Of a stretch of DNA of 64,000 bases, positions 32,601 to 43,673 are shown piece after piece. Source of the DNA: Membranipora membranacea (lineage: Eukaryota; Bryozoa; Gymnolaemata; Cheilostomatida; Membraniporidae); NCBI GenBank assembly GCA_914767715.1, contig OU612067.1:16249001-16313000 (forward strand), in the 5' to 3' direction. Position 1 is the first letter of the stretch; every line of letters begins with the position of its first letter. Below the pieces are notes generated by a model, which ran no database searches, was not told where the DNA came from, and was given only the letters and a program-made list of their open reading frames with translations. A program made the translations under genes and the position numbers.

Positions 32601-34818
32601 ATAATAAGTTGGTCATAAAAATAACCAAATTCAAAATTCAGATTGTCTAAATACTGCGAATGGTCAGAGACGAATTCGGAGTAAGGTATACGCAGGAGGA
32701 AATTTCAGCCTCTCACACAAGCTTGAAATAGCTAACCTCACTACTTCATAATGACTGCCTAATAACTTGTGAAATTTGGTGCTAGCTAACATTAAGTCAA
32801 TCCAAGCTAGCTAAGCCTAAATCTCATAGCTAATAATCACTATGTTTCCATGTTGCGATTTCGTAAGGATTTCGGGAGTAATCGCCCCATGGAAATGACA
32901 TTAAAGATACTTTCAGGTTGTGACGAATGACTTTATGGACGCGAAAATAAAATACTGTGTTACTTCGCCCTACTTCCTAATTGGCGGCGTGGCTGGATGG
33001 TTAGCGCGCTTACACACAATGCCTTCAAAGGGATTACCGGAGTTCAAGTCCCGACCGTTTTTCATGTTTTCCCATCATGGGAATGGATAGAATCCACTGG
33101 ATTCTAACCATTCGAAATTGGAGTGAACCACAAATTCGAAGCATCGAACCATAATGATTAACCTCTCATGTTTTCGTTGTCGCATATTGATCCAGTTGAT
33201 CAGCGTTTCCATATATTTTGTTTGTGATGACCAGCATCATATTGAACGCACTCAATTTGTTGTGTCTCACACCGATAATTTTCACCTTACACCTAAGTAG
33301 AATACATTCCGCTTGCTTTTTGACAGTGCAAATCATACAGTTTCTCAAATAACAAATAAGAAATATATTAATTTTGAAGTCCATATCTGCTACTCGCATC
33401 AGATTGGGAAAACAGTTTAATTGTAAGAACAAAGGTTCAAGTTTGAGCGATTAATCGATTGGCCCAACAAAAGCCAAATACTCACACAAAGATTTTACAG
33501 ACACGAAATATAAAATAAATAAACCAAATGGCGCTGATATCTAGTTTAAACCATAGACCTATAATAATTTATGTCGCTAGTCTGAGAATATCAGACTAGC
33601 TTTACATCAAAAGATGTCAGTGAGTACCGACAGAGATAGTATCTTACTCATAGATAGGCCTAGGGAGTTAAATATGGTTGCAAGGCACACATTGCCGTGG
33701 AACTAATAAGTTTTGTGGAGGCACCATTGCGTATGTATTCCATCATAAAAGAATATACCACCCGCTAGACTTTCAATTCACCCGTTCTCCACTGATCCAA
33801 CAATGGTCTACGAACAGCCCAACTAGCGCAGTAGTTTACAGAAAAAATGTACTATTGGGGACAGGATTGCGCAAGGCTATGCATATATTAGGAACTCTGC
33901 ATTTCCTTTTTGTTTTGTTTCGTCCCGAGTAATGCCGCTTCAATTTCTGAAGATTATGAGCATGTGCCAGTCCGCATCCGTTAGGCCTAATTGTTCCAGG
34001 TCGGCTAGGGTGAATGACCCGTGACAGCCAAGTCAGGTAATACTAGACAAAAAGTGTCCCCGTTGGGGCTCAAACCCAGGACCATTTGATCCCAAGTCGC
34101 ACGCCTCTAGCACTGATCCCTATCTTGGGATTTGTGTGGGCAGGGAGAATTCTCCCTGGTGTAGGTGAGGGTGGGAAAGGATGGAAGCACTCTCAGTTCT
34201 CCATTTGCTCTCAAATTGTCCAGTAAAAAGACTGAGAGCTAAGATAGCTCCAATCCTTCCCTAAAGTTAGGTTATTTAATTGAGTGTTCTTACAATAACT
34301 TATCGTGTAATAATTCCCATCCTTTTAACAACCAATCATATCAACCAATCAATGCTATCCACTGAATTAAATTCTTCTCATGGAACGGAAATATTATCAT
34401 AACCTTATACAGTAAGAACACTCAACACAGGGACTGATCTAACATTGATTTGTTTGGCTGTCTCTACTAGCATGAATAAATAACATAGCCTTGGAAATTG
34501 TCTCGTCTACAAAACTGTAAACAGTAATAAATTACCTTTAGCATCAATGATTGTGGGCATTTCTAGAATGCTACTAGAGACTGGCTATTTTTGCAAGCCC
34601 ATTGTTTTGCAAAAGAAAGCTAATGATGCTATTCCAGATATGGAATTTAGTCATAGTGATGCTATCATAATCATCATACCAAAAAATGGAAGGAAGTCGG
34701 TAGAAGCATCTAAAATCTCTTCAACCAGGTATGTATCTTCTTCATCATCATGTTGAGCAGGTACTGAGTACATTTTTCTATCTGTGTAGAAGGTTTTGCC
34801 AGCTTGTGACTCAGCCAT
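26643..34818 (-). CDS. GLTP: Glycolipid transfer protein, seven exons
   Basis: Minus-strand exons 34818-34680, 30218-30163, 29152-29025, 28304-28169, 27064-26987, 26844-26815 and 26747-26643 join with consistent phases (1, 0, 2, 0, 0, 0) into 223 aa; human GLTP is 209. It is a cytosolic protein that carries glycosphingolipids between membranes. The sugar-headgroup site is intact: D59, N63 and K66 in NDLNGNITK (human D48, N52, K55), W105 in ALWYKRG (human W96) and H144 in KKYHNW (human H140). These residues fit GLTP better than the ceramide-1-phosphate carrier CPTP. Exon 1 contains EEILDASTDFLPFF, the family's first helix. Exon 6 is a 30-nt microexon; a less likely acceptor 12 nt upstream would add four codons. 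Intron 1 is 4.46 kb and filled with repeats. An acceptor-like TTTTTTTTAG at about 34862 suggests an upstream non-coding exon. Confidence 0.94.
27714..28113. mobile_element. 400-bp palindromic foldback element in GLTP intron 4
   Basis: The element begins CACACTGACATGGAGATCAC and ends GTCTCGATGTCAGTGTG. The left half is complementary to the right half along almost its whole length with scattered mismatches, meeting near 27910. Recognisable words on both arms include GTGTATCTC-GATCGTTAGAGT and TGAGTACC. There is no coding capacity. It is a non-autonomous foldback or MITE-like element. Confidence 0.85.
28679..28990. mobile_element. Second, shorter copy of the palindromic element in GLTP intron 3
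   Basis: Related to 27714-28113: it shares AATTTGGTGTGACGACC, GTTAGGTACTCATACTA and the end word ATGTCAGTATGAG, and it is itself partly palindromic around the TGATCACATGATATAC region. The left end is truncated, so an arm is missing. Confidence 0.8.
29390..29560. repeat. Diverged interspersed repeat, copy 2
   Basis: Same-orientation match to 20050-20225, in GLTP intron 2. Confidence 0.6.
30519..30735 (-). CDS. Cysteine-containing exon-like ORF inside GLTP intron 1, unrecognised
   Basis: On the minus strand TTTTAATGTAG precedes an open frame with GPTLFYGLWSSEYWGKLMPQ, DGRTFISQSPDRDGTC and CNFNTQCRHC. Base composition is more GC-rich than the surrounding intron. A nearby minus-strand segment at about 30793-30828 encodes GKCDCQCE between splice-like sites, but the phases do not join. 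It could be a nested gene, a retained duplicated exon or a transposon remnant. It does not belong to the GLTP product: exon 1 joins exon 2 directly by homology and phase. Confidence 0.25.
31567..31721. repeat. 155-bp dispersed repeat, copy 2
   Basis: Near-identical to 20521-20675, in GLTP intron 1. It is not flanked by the direct repeats seen around the other copy, so the 155-bp unit moves on its own. Confidence 0.9.
32448..32527. repeat. 80-bp hairpin with G-tract apex in GLTP intron 1
   Basis: TAGCCTGTCTTGGCAAGCTT and the following GTTAGGTGGGG pair with CCCCACCGAACAAAGC and TTGTCAAGACAGGCTA. The arms are 32 nt with two mismatches. The loop GAGGGGGGGTATGTCA is G-rich. Confidence 0.88.
32983..33057 (+). 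repeat. tRNA-like SINE head
   Basis: TGGCTGGATGGTTAGCGC resembles a pol III A box (D arm), and GGAGTTCAAGTCCC 40 bp further resembles a B box (T arm). A T run follows at 33057. Acceptor-stem pairing is poor (GGCGGCG against CGACCGT), so this is a tRNA-derived SINE head or decayed tRNA, not a working tRNA gene. Confidence 0.5.
33570..33602. repeat. Small inverted repeat
   Basis: GCTAGTCTGA and its complement TCAGACTAGC enclose a 4-nt centre. In GLTP intron 1. Confidence 0.7.
34050..34135 (-). repeat. tRNA-derived SINE head, minus strand
   Basis: Read on the minus strand, GATCAGTGCTAGAGGCG fits a degenerate A box and GGGTTTGAGCCCC a near-consensus B box, followed by GGGACACTTTTT. It lies 1 kb from the other tRNA-like head but differs in sequence, so the two are separate families or isoacceptor origins. 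Confidence 0.55.
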
Positions 34819-37800
34819 ATTGCCAGAGTACTCACAGATTCTTCCAGGATTCAACCTTTCCTAAAAAAAATTATTTTGTTTGTCCATTCAGATAACCTTG
34901 ACCGTGGTCTAAATCTAAATTAGCGTGATAAATAATGGGTTCTATGCAATATGTTCTGATTTTATTCTTAAGAAATATTCAAGGATTACAGGCTATAATT
35001 TGCCAACTTTACAACTTGAAGTTGTCCCCTTTATTTAACTGGAAATGTAACTCTTACCAAGAACCCATTTCTCCCAAGAATGCTCTTGCACTCTATGATA
35101 AATACAATTTCAACACTGAGTCGATCTCTGAACTGTTGATTAAAATCCGTATTTAGGGAACATTAGCTAAACTATGAGAGACAGCTAGACAGCTTACATT
35201 GGCATGTTTCATGTCAATTTTAAGTTTCTATAATGAAAAAATTGAAATGAGCTTAGCGTCATTACTGCTAATTTTATGGCGAATAATGGACTAAGTTATA
35301 TTTGACAGAATTACAATAATCTCAGTGTATTAGATTTCTTCAATGTATGGTTTTTTTATCATCTTGTGCTGCATCGATAGACCTGGTTGCATGTCTCATG
35401 TTTCTGATGAGTACTAGATGGAGGCAATATCATTAATCAGACAGGGTGGCTTCGATGATTATGGTTTGTGTAGCAAATCTAAGGACTAAACAAAAACTTG
35501 TTGCAACTGATTATTAAAGCTGGTAAGCTGGAATAGTATTTAATATGCTGGATCAGCCACTTCGTCAATCATCTAACACTATAGTCTAGCCCAGAAATTG
35601 TGATGCCTAAATGAAAGAAGACTTTTTTTCACAGAACATTTGCAAATGAGTATTTTATATCCTTTTTTTTTTGCTACTCAAGACACCAAACTCTCTACCC
35701 TTTTTTTGCTGCATCACCCAAAAAACTTTTTTTTTGCTTAATTTTTTATTTTTGAGCAGCATTGTTGTCTACAATTTGTCTGAAAAAGACTAGCCCCCTT
35801 TTCGGTGCTAGGTAAGTAACCGGCCACACGCTCAATTCATTTTGATTCCTTTTGCAATCATCAATGAAGGCAGCACGTGTACTTTTCAAAATCACCTCCA
35901 ATATCTGGGCATTGATAAAAGCGGCCTTCTCCATAGCAATTATATTTCTAATGATAAATTTTATCCTCAAATTAACTAGAATGACTTTGCAAGTAGGTTA
36001 AGTTTTTTCTTCAGAAATAAGGATATTTGGCTGTGTAAACCTTTTAATAGAAATTCCTACTATCTAGACATGGTGCGCCAAGTTAATAAAAGGATTGCAA
36101 GCTCAGCTCAGAATTTTATTAGTTGTGACACGCATACTTTACATCACTGCTATGAGATGAGACAGCCAGGTCACTCTATCGCATGCCAAAGACCAGAACT
36201 GAGAGATTTGTGAACAGTTTTATTCCAACTAGTATTCAAATTTTAAATGGTGATCGTGTGAACATCAAAAGAGCTTCCTCAACTCTATTATAACTTGTCT
36301 CTGACAATACTGACCAATAAAAGCTATCTTGTTTTATATTATCTTATCATATCTAGAGGTAAGATTGGCATCTGGTCAGGTTAAGAGCTCAAACTCTGCT
36401 AAGTCGCCGGCACCTCCTTATTATCCACCTTCTGACACAGAGGTGGTTGAGAATGGTATGCCACAACTAGCAGCCAGGGCAGAGCTTGAGCAGTCAAGCT
36501 AGCACATGGCATGTAGGAGTGTAAACCTCTTGACATGGCGTGCCCTCCAGTCATCCTACAAAGCTCCGAGCGGCTAAATTGAGTAATTAAATTAAAATTC
36601 TTTAAACTGAGTAGAGGCTGATATGGTCAATGCCAATTCCCAAAGATGTATTCAGCATTCCCAGCACAATGCACCTATGATTAGCACCAAGAGTGCAACA
36701 TATTTGTATATTTTCCTTCCAAATTATAAATTATCAAATCAATACAGGTCCAACTGACACCATTGAGGAGATGATGTGAGAAAGCTTTGAAAATTATAAT
36801 TTGGTGTAGCATTACATAACCCTGCGAACAGGTAGCAGTATTTATAATCTTCGGTAGCAGTTTAATTAATTTTAAATCCTATCAACTCTTGTGTATTATT
36901 GAGTGCAAAATGCTAGTGTTCTAAACAAATAAGATTGCAATTATCGCTAAACATTTCTGAAATTGGCACTTGGCTGTATGCAAGTTGTAGAATGTTGTCA
37001 TTGACTCCAAGTTCAGCATCTGTTTGGAGTACAAATATTGCAAGTTATTGAAAAATTGATAATTTTCACTCCTAAGTTAGGAGTTATGAAAGCATACAAG
37101 ATTCGAGACATAACGTTTGAATATGAATGAGCCTCTTTCAATGGTGCTTGAAAGGTCACGAATTTTCTGACTGGGTTATAATCCGAGTATTTAGAGAGCG
37201 CGGTTGGGTTTCTCTGCCCGCCAAAATATTAAAGAATGTCTTTGTTGTGACGCTTTTCTTAAGTACACAAAGAAAATTGGCTGCATGCAGACTACAAACA
37301 TATTCTTTCATTGACATGAATGGATGCAAGCATAGAGGTAGTGTTTGAAAAAAGGGAACGTTTTCTATGTTGGAAATGTGAAACTTATCACATCATAACG
37401 GACACCCTCGATGTTTTGTTGTTATGATTTCATAACAGCCATAAAAAATGTGAAACCATCATTGAACATATTGGAGTTGTATTACATCAATTCAAGAGAA
37501 GGCAATATATTTTTCTTGCTTTTCGCCTCCTATTTTATTTTACAGACCATTTCCAAATGTGCTAGTCTCCGGGAGCGCTGATTTAAAAAATAGCATTCAT
37601 TTCCTACAAAAAAACTTTGATTATGAAAGGTGAACTGTAATAAAAAACCATATACACTACCACAACCTAAATTAAATGAATGAGGCGAATGTACCCTAAC
37701 ACAATTCTAGCACATTTGATTCCAATTTAATGATAAAACCATTGTGTTCTTGCAGATGGAAGTATTGGATTTATCATGTATACATCATATATGGATAAAT

Positions 37801-38375
37801 CACCACACTGGTTTTTGAAATTTAATCCCACAATTTTGGCCCATTCATTCAGTATCCGACCCATTTTCATTCACAATCATAAAGCTAACAAACGCTATGC
37901 TATCAACTTTACTTAGCATCTTTGATTGGCTAATTCAAGCGGGAAGCACGTTTGTTGGCATTGTTGGCGCATTGCCAGCATTGAATCACACCCCCAGACA
38001 TAACAGTGCGCATAAAGAATTAATAAATTTAAGCATTTTATTTTTCACCTGGCTCCTTTAAAATTGCTAAACTACGAAATATCATCAAAAATGATGTATT
38101 TCACTATTCCTATCAGTTTAGAAAATTGATAGAATAAATTATTAAGGCAAAAGAGAAGCAGAGTTGGAAAATATTCAGACAATTGTATTCATACGCAAAT
38201 TGTAACAATGAGATAATCATATAGACTAGCTGAGTACTACAACTACACACATTCAAAGTTTGACCTTGTGTGTGAATAGTTGATCATTAAACATCAACTC
38301 GTGACAAGGAATTGTGGCTTTTGATAACACATTGTTTAGCAACAATCTAGTTCCTCATAAAGTGGATATATAACA
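34819..38375. other. Intergenic region between head-to-head GLTP and PIM genes
   Basis: No gene recognised in these 3.6 kb. The sequence is AT-rich with T runs near 35660-35745. Because the two genes diverge from it, it must hold both promoters; a possible 5' non-coding exon of GLTP ends near 34862. Confidence 0.45.
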
Positions 38376-41040
38376 ATGATAGCTACAAGAAAAGTACACC
38401 AGTTAGATATCAGCACTTCTACAGCAAACACCCAACAGCAAAAGGATAATAATAAATCATCATCACTTCACAAAAGCAAATCTCAATCTACAGGTACTAC
38501 ACTCAGCTAATTCTGCATCACACAACCATGGATATTTATTTCTACTCTCATATGGATTATGCAAAATACACATTGCTCACATCCGAATGAAGGATAGCAG
38601 TTGTAGCATAGTAGTGATGTCTTTGCACTTCTTAAGCTCTCTTGCTATGCTTTGTTGTTGGAATTGAACTACTACCTACTATCAATCAAATGGAAGTTGG
38701 AAAGCATGTATCAATTTTTATAACTCTATGATTTTTTTATTGTAGCATCAATGGCTAAGTTTGCAGATAAATACTTCTGTACTGGAAGTCGGCTTGGTAG
38801 CGGTGGATTTGGCACAGTATACACTGGAGTCAGAAAATCAGATCAACTCCAAGTTGCAGTGAAAGTAGTAGACAAAAGCAAAGTCACCGAATGGTGCAGA
38901 CCAAATGTAAGTATAGAGGTTGAACTAATTTTAACTAAGTGAGAGTCTTGAGCATATACACAACAGCAATAAACTTGGGATAAAATTTTCTCTCAACATA
39001 TAATCACTGTATTTAATATTTTCTATTCATCATTTACAGGGCAGTGATCAACTTATTCCTCTAGAAATAGCTCTTCTTCAACAAGTATCTCACATCAAAG
39101 GAGTAAATAAATTATTGGACTATTTTGAGCAAAGCAGAACCTTCATCATGGTGCTCGAGCGACCAGACAATTGCATGGATTTATTTGACTTTATCTCTGA
39201 GAAGAAAATTCTCTCTGAAAATACCGCCAGAGCTTTCTTCAAGCAAATCCTCGAAACAGTCAATGAGGTCCACAAAGCTGGAGTAGTACACAGAGACATT
39301 AAAGATGAAAACCTTCTAGTCAACACTAAAACCGGACAATTACATCTTATCGACTTTGGCAGTGGTGCCTTCCTCAAGGATACTGTATACACTGATTTTG
39401 ATGGTAGGTTTAGTGAAATAATTTCCCAAGTGTGATCACCAAGTCAAAATGCTTATTTTACGCAAAGGCAGACAAATGTCTGGACATAAAAATTCCTGTG
39501 TCACTGTAAATTGCCTCAATGGGATATTACCGCTTTGCGCAGTCATAGATTTAAATATTTCACAATCTGATGATAAAAAAATTTTATGTGGCACTTTCTG
39601 AGGAAAGAAATGGTTTCCATGGTTATGCCTACATGGCCAGTGACCTCAAGCTAATGATTAATGGTGATAACTTCTAAAAATTTAAATGTTGGCTCAAAGC
39701 CAGTTCTTCCCTTTGTGCTAAGTGCAGTATCAAGTTGCTGTGGAGGAAATTTTATGAAGGTGATAATTATTCATTGGAGGCTATTTATGAAATTCTTGTG
39801 TGAGAAAGCCCTTTGTTTTATACTTGGAGTCACAAAATGGCTGCAGTATTATACAATGGCCAATGTTTATAGACGGGTACAACTTGGGTTTCTGTTTTTA
39901 CCTTTGCAAGGAATATTGCAGAATTGACTTGGCTATCACCCCCTAATAATTATTTTGTTTTGGTTACAATTAGATCATCGGAATGTTGAGCTTTTGTGCC
40001 ACAGAAATGCTCTGTTGAGATTTTATTGATTAATTCATGTGAAGGATGATAGTAGTTTTCATGAACAGCTACGATCAAAGCCGCAGTTATTATTGTCTGC
40101 TTGCGGTTGAAATTATTGATTTCTAGTCCTTCTTATTTCATATGGTTGACTGCCCTAGTTGAATGTATAATTAGGTAAAAGATGCCCTGGGTGCAGTGAT
40201 CTCAGATTTGAAATGTAAACAGCGGTCCTTTCATGGAATTTCTGACCTAGTTCACATAATGAGCACTGTTCTTATGTTATGTCTTATTTCTTCTATAGGA
40301 ACCAGAGTGTATAGCCCTCCTGAGTGGATTAAATTGCACAGATACCACGCCGTACCCGCCGCAGTTTGGTCTATGGGTATCCTGCTGTACGATATGGTGT
40401 GCGGAGACATTCCCTTTGAACTGGATGAGCAGATCTGCCGAGCACAGCTCTCGTTTAAATCTCATCTCTCACAAGGTGTGTATTATAACCAAAGCATCGC
40501 ATCTACATGTAAATATCTGGTCGCATGCATATAGCGTTCCTGGAACAAGGCTGCTAATTTGGCTGTTCTTAGGATCAATAATGATATTGAATTAGCCTGT
40601 AACTATGACTGGCTTATTAGCGAAACAAACATTGATTTGCAATGTTGTGGTATGTTGTGACTTGTATAGTGACTACCATTATGTAAATATTAATACATAA
40701 GCCACTTCGTCATTGGCCTAAAAATACATCAGCGCTAGAAATTGACTCTTCTAAATAATCCAATAACTGCTTTCTGGCTCCTATATAGCAATGACTTATG
40801 ATTTGATTATTTATATTTGCAGAGGTTCGATCACTCATCTCTCAGTGTCTATCCATACAACCAGCTCACAGACCAAGCATTGAACAGATCTTCCAACACC
40901 CATGGCTCAGAGCCGAGAAAACATCTAGTCTTTCAAGCGTCGAGGACATCTCAAGCATGATCCCACAGAAAATAAGCGCCGCCAACAGCAGCGGATCGAT
41001 GGAGTCAAAAACCAGCACTAGCTCCGAAGAGAGCCTGTAA
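38376..41040 (+). CDS. PIM: PIM-family serine/threonine kinase, five exons
   Basis: Exons 38376-38493, 38746-38906, 39040-39403, 40299-40475 and 40823-41040 give 345 aa (human PIM1 313). PIM kinases are constitutively active, basophilic kinases promoting growth and survival. All catalytic parts are present: glycine loop GSGGFGTV (57-64), lysine K79, helix-C glutamate E102, hinge ERPDN with the PIM-specific proline P135, catalytic loop HRDIKDEN (177-184), DFG (198-200), the [20 protein letters not shown] activation segment and MVCGDIPFE. No phosphorylation-dependent loop is needed in this family. A Ser/Gln/Lys-rich N-terminal extension of about 45 residues and a Ser-rich C-terminal tail of about 40 residues are unlike vertebrate PIM1 and look disordered. 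The ATG at 38376 is directly preceded by GATATATAA; if that is a TATA box, transcription would start inside the coding region and Met42 would become the start. Confidence 0.96.
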
Positions 41041-41283
41041 TATTAAACTCTGAACAATCGGGTCGCTGACCTAATAATATGTGCTAGAAATGGCTCTCAT
41101 CTCAACACGCGCTCTCAAGTCAGGTGTCTCCGTAGACGCCCTGCACTCACAAGCCTCGAATTATTTATTTTTTTGCAATGTCATGATGCAACCAGTGCAA
41201 TAGCTGTAAATAGTTGAATTGAATTTTATTAAATTATTTATTTTGAAGTATCGGTTATAATTTATTTTTATAAATATGGAACC

Positions 41284-41374
41284 TGGTGGATTCTTGCTTT
41301 TCTGACTAGGGAGCACTACTTGACATGGTGGATTCTTGCTTTTCTGACTAGGGAGCACTACTTGACATGGTGGA
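41284..41374. repeat. 42-bp tandem duplication
   Basis: Two identical 42-bp units beginning TGGTGGATTCTTGC, plus the first 7 bases of a third, 240 bp after the PIM stop codon. Confidence 0.95.
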
Positions 41375-43038
41375 TAGCTTACAACGCAGGCTAATGCTAC
41401 TTGAATGTTGGTTTTTATCAAGACTGGTGACTTCTCAATGAAGCAGTACTAGATTTTAGTTGATACACTACTCTTTCAGCTATTGTTCAGTGTGGATAAA
41501 CGAAGGATAAGTCATTTGGTCTGTCCCATTACGTGCAATATGTTTTCTGTCGTGTTATTTATTTTCTTGTTTGCTGTAAATATGCTTGTCACAAGTTGAG
41601 TGAAGACTGATGACTTTAATTTATAACAAATTCTGTCATGTTGCTGACACTGTTTTTATTTTATTTATTAGCAAGAGCTACAGTTTTTTTTCCTTGTCCC
41701 ATTTAAACTAGTTATGTAGTTATCAACCAGAAATTATGAAAACCATCATATAAAAAGCTAAATAAAAGAATTTTTAAGTCTATATACATCTATAACACAG
41801 TTCGATGACTGGCAGTGGTTACTGCATTCCTATGAAATTAAATGCGCCAATATTCTTGATTGCATCACACTGCTAGTGATTATCACAACAGTGAGAGATT
41901 CCTGTGAAATATCTTGGCTCAGTGATTTTTCCGCTTTACGCAAAGATGCAACTCAGCGTTTCCTCAAAGAATTCAACGCTATGAATGTAATCAATCGCAG
42001 AGATTGTAAGACACTGTCCAATAGAAATCTTGACTAATCCTCAAGGCAATATCCATTGGGAGTAACATGAACTTTCCCATAAATTGGGTATCAAGCCCCA
42101 AATACACTTCTTAGAACAAACCCAAGCCAAAATTGGGCAGTGTGCCAAGTTTGGATACAATGCACTGTTGTGCTATCAGTTGCATAATTAGCAACCATCT
42201 ACAACTATTTTCTGTTCCCATGATACTATGTTTATGATTAGGAGCCAAATCTTTACTAACAGATTGTGTGAGAATAAACGTTTCCTAGAATTGATAATTT
42301 AGACACCAAAATCTCAGCATTGTGTCTTGGACCTTAAGTCTGTTGACGTAACGTAACTCTCTGAGAATTTAGTAGATAAGGGAGGGTGTTAAAATTTTAT
42401 TCTTCTTGTCTCTATGTAACTAAGTTGTGTAAAGAGTGAGAGCATTGACCTAGAGACATAACTTTGGTTGGCACTCACAATTTTTGCAACTGTTAGTCCT
42501 TGCTGTAATCATACAAACTCCCGGAAAAATTGTAAATGCCAACTCCAAAAGTTATGCGACTAGGTCGATGGTCTCACTCATTAGCTAACTAAATTAGATA
42601 ATTTTAGAAGAAGTAAAATTTTACCACCATCCTGATTAATGTAAGCTTGTTCGGTAGGGTGGGATAGAATTGCACTGATGCGACACCGGCGCTTGGTTAT
42701 AGCTTTGCCTGCAACAGCTACAAGCTTTATCTAAAAAGCTGGAAATTGATGTTTAGATTGCTTCCTGTTTACTCTCATTGAATGGATGAATGAAAGCTTT
42801 CAATCATTGAAGAGATCCGCGGAATGTTTGGTATAACAGGATTCCCGTTACTATACACATTACGGATTCAAATTCAAATCCAGAAGCGTTAAACTAAACA
42901 AACTTGTAAAATTCTACAATAGTCAGGCATTCGCGTTACGTCAACTTCAATTCTAGACTTTGCTGTGCAAATAAAATGACTAGGCGTTTCACACGGTTTA
43001 TGGCCTTGATTCTACACTGGCCGTTGTTGCTTTGTTAG

Positions 43039-43256
43039 GAGCAACGCCTTAGAACATTAGCATTGGCCGAGACATCTAGCTTTGTGCTAAAGAAGAATTG
43101 CTGCGACGGAGATGAAAATCCTTTGGGTCTGTCGCGACGCGATGTCATTGACCTTGAGCAGGTGATAACTGCAGACACAATGGTAAATAACAGCAATAGC
43201 TCAGATGCAATGGCAACAACCTCTAAACAGCCAGTCGTAATGCTGCACCGCCGCAC
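43039..43256 (+). CDS. Exon-like ORF, unrecognised
   Basis: TTGCTTTGTTAG precedes an open frame that includes EQRLRTLALAET, CCDGDENPLGLSRRDVIDLE, TADTMVNNSNSSDAM and MLHRRTFTLYSL, ending at a donor-like GTATGG. It is richer in CpG than its surroundings. A following acceptor-bounded segment (about 43380-43442, SNDLHKYASEACLCLALSIC) could be the next exon. I cannot name the family and the join is unproven. Confidence 0.25.
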
Positions 43257-43389
43257 ATTTACATTGTACAGTCTGGTATGGTGTTACTCTGAATTGCTGG
43301 CAACAGATGTGGTGATTCTTTCATGTAAATATGATGGTATCTATTAATAGATCATGGCAAACGCCTGCTTCATTTCAGAGCAACGACCT

Positions 43390-43673
43390 CCACAAATATG
43401 CTTCTGAAGCGTGTTTATGCCTTGCCTTGTCGATATGCAGCAGGTATGACGATATGTTACGCCGTATTGATATGCTGCTCTTTACATATATTTATTAGAC
43501 CCTCAAGAAGGAAATGGCATATCACCTTTCCAGACAAGAGCTCACCAGCGCCTGTCGGCAATACTACTATAAATAGCATTCAGCCAACCTCTGGGCTCGA
43601 CATTTTTGTCGACAGAGAAGCCTGCTTATGCAAGGGATTACACCCAACCCCTACGCAAAGGCTCTTGAGATAA
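43390..43673 (+). CDS. Second exon-like ORF near 43.5 kb, unrecognised
   Basis: The open frame contains RRKWHITFPDKSSPAP and SGLDIFVDREACLCKG and ends in TAA. A possible acceptor TTATTAG at about 43494-43500 would join it in phase to the short SNDLHKYASEAC segment via a GTATGA donor. Speculative. Confidence 0.2.

Noticed and set aside
32983-33057. Functional tRNA gene
   Set aside because: The pol III boxes are present but the acceptor stem does not pair and the anticodon arm is poor; a SINE head fits better.
34547-34756. Plus-strand open frame opposite GLTP exon 1
   Set aside because: It is a shadow of the conserved minus-strand exon.
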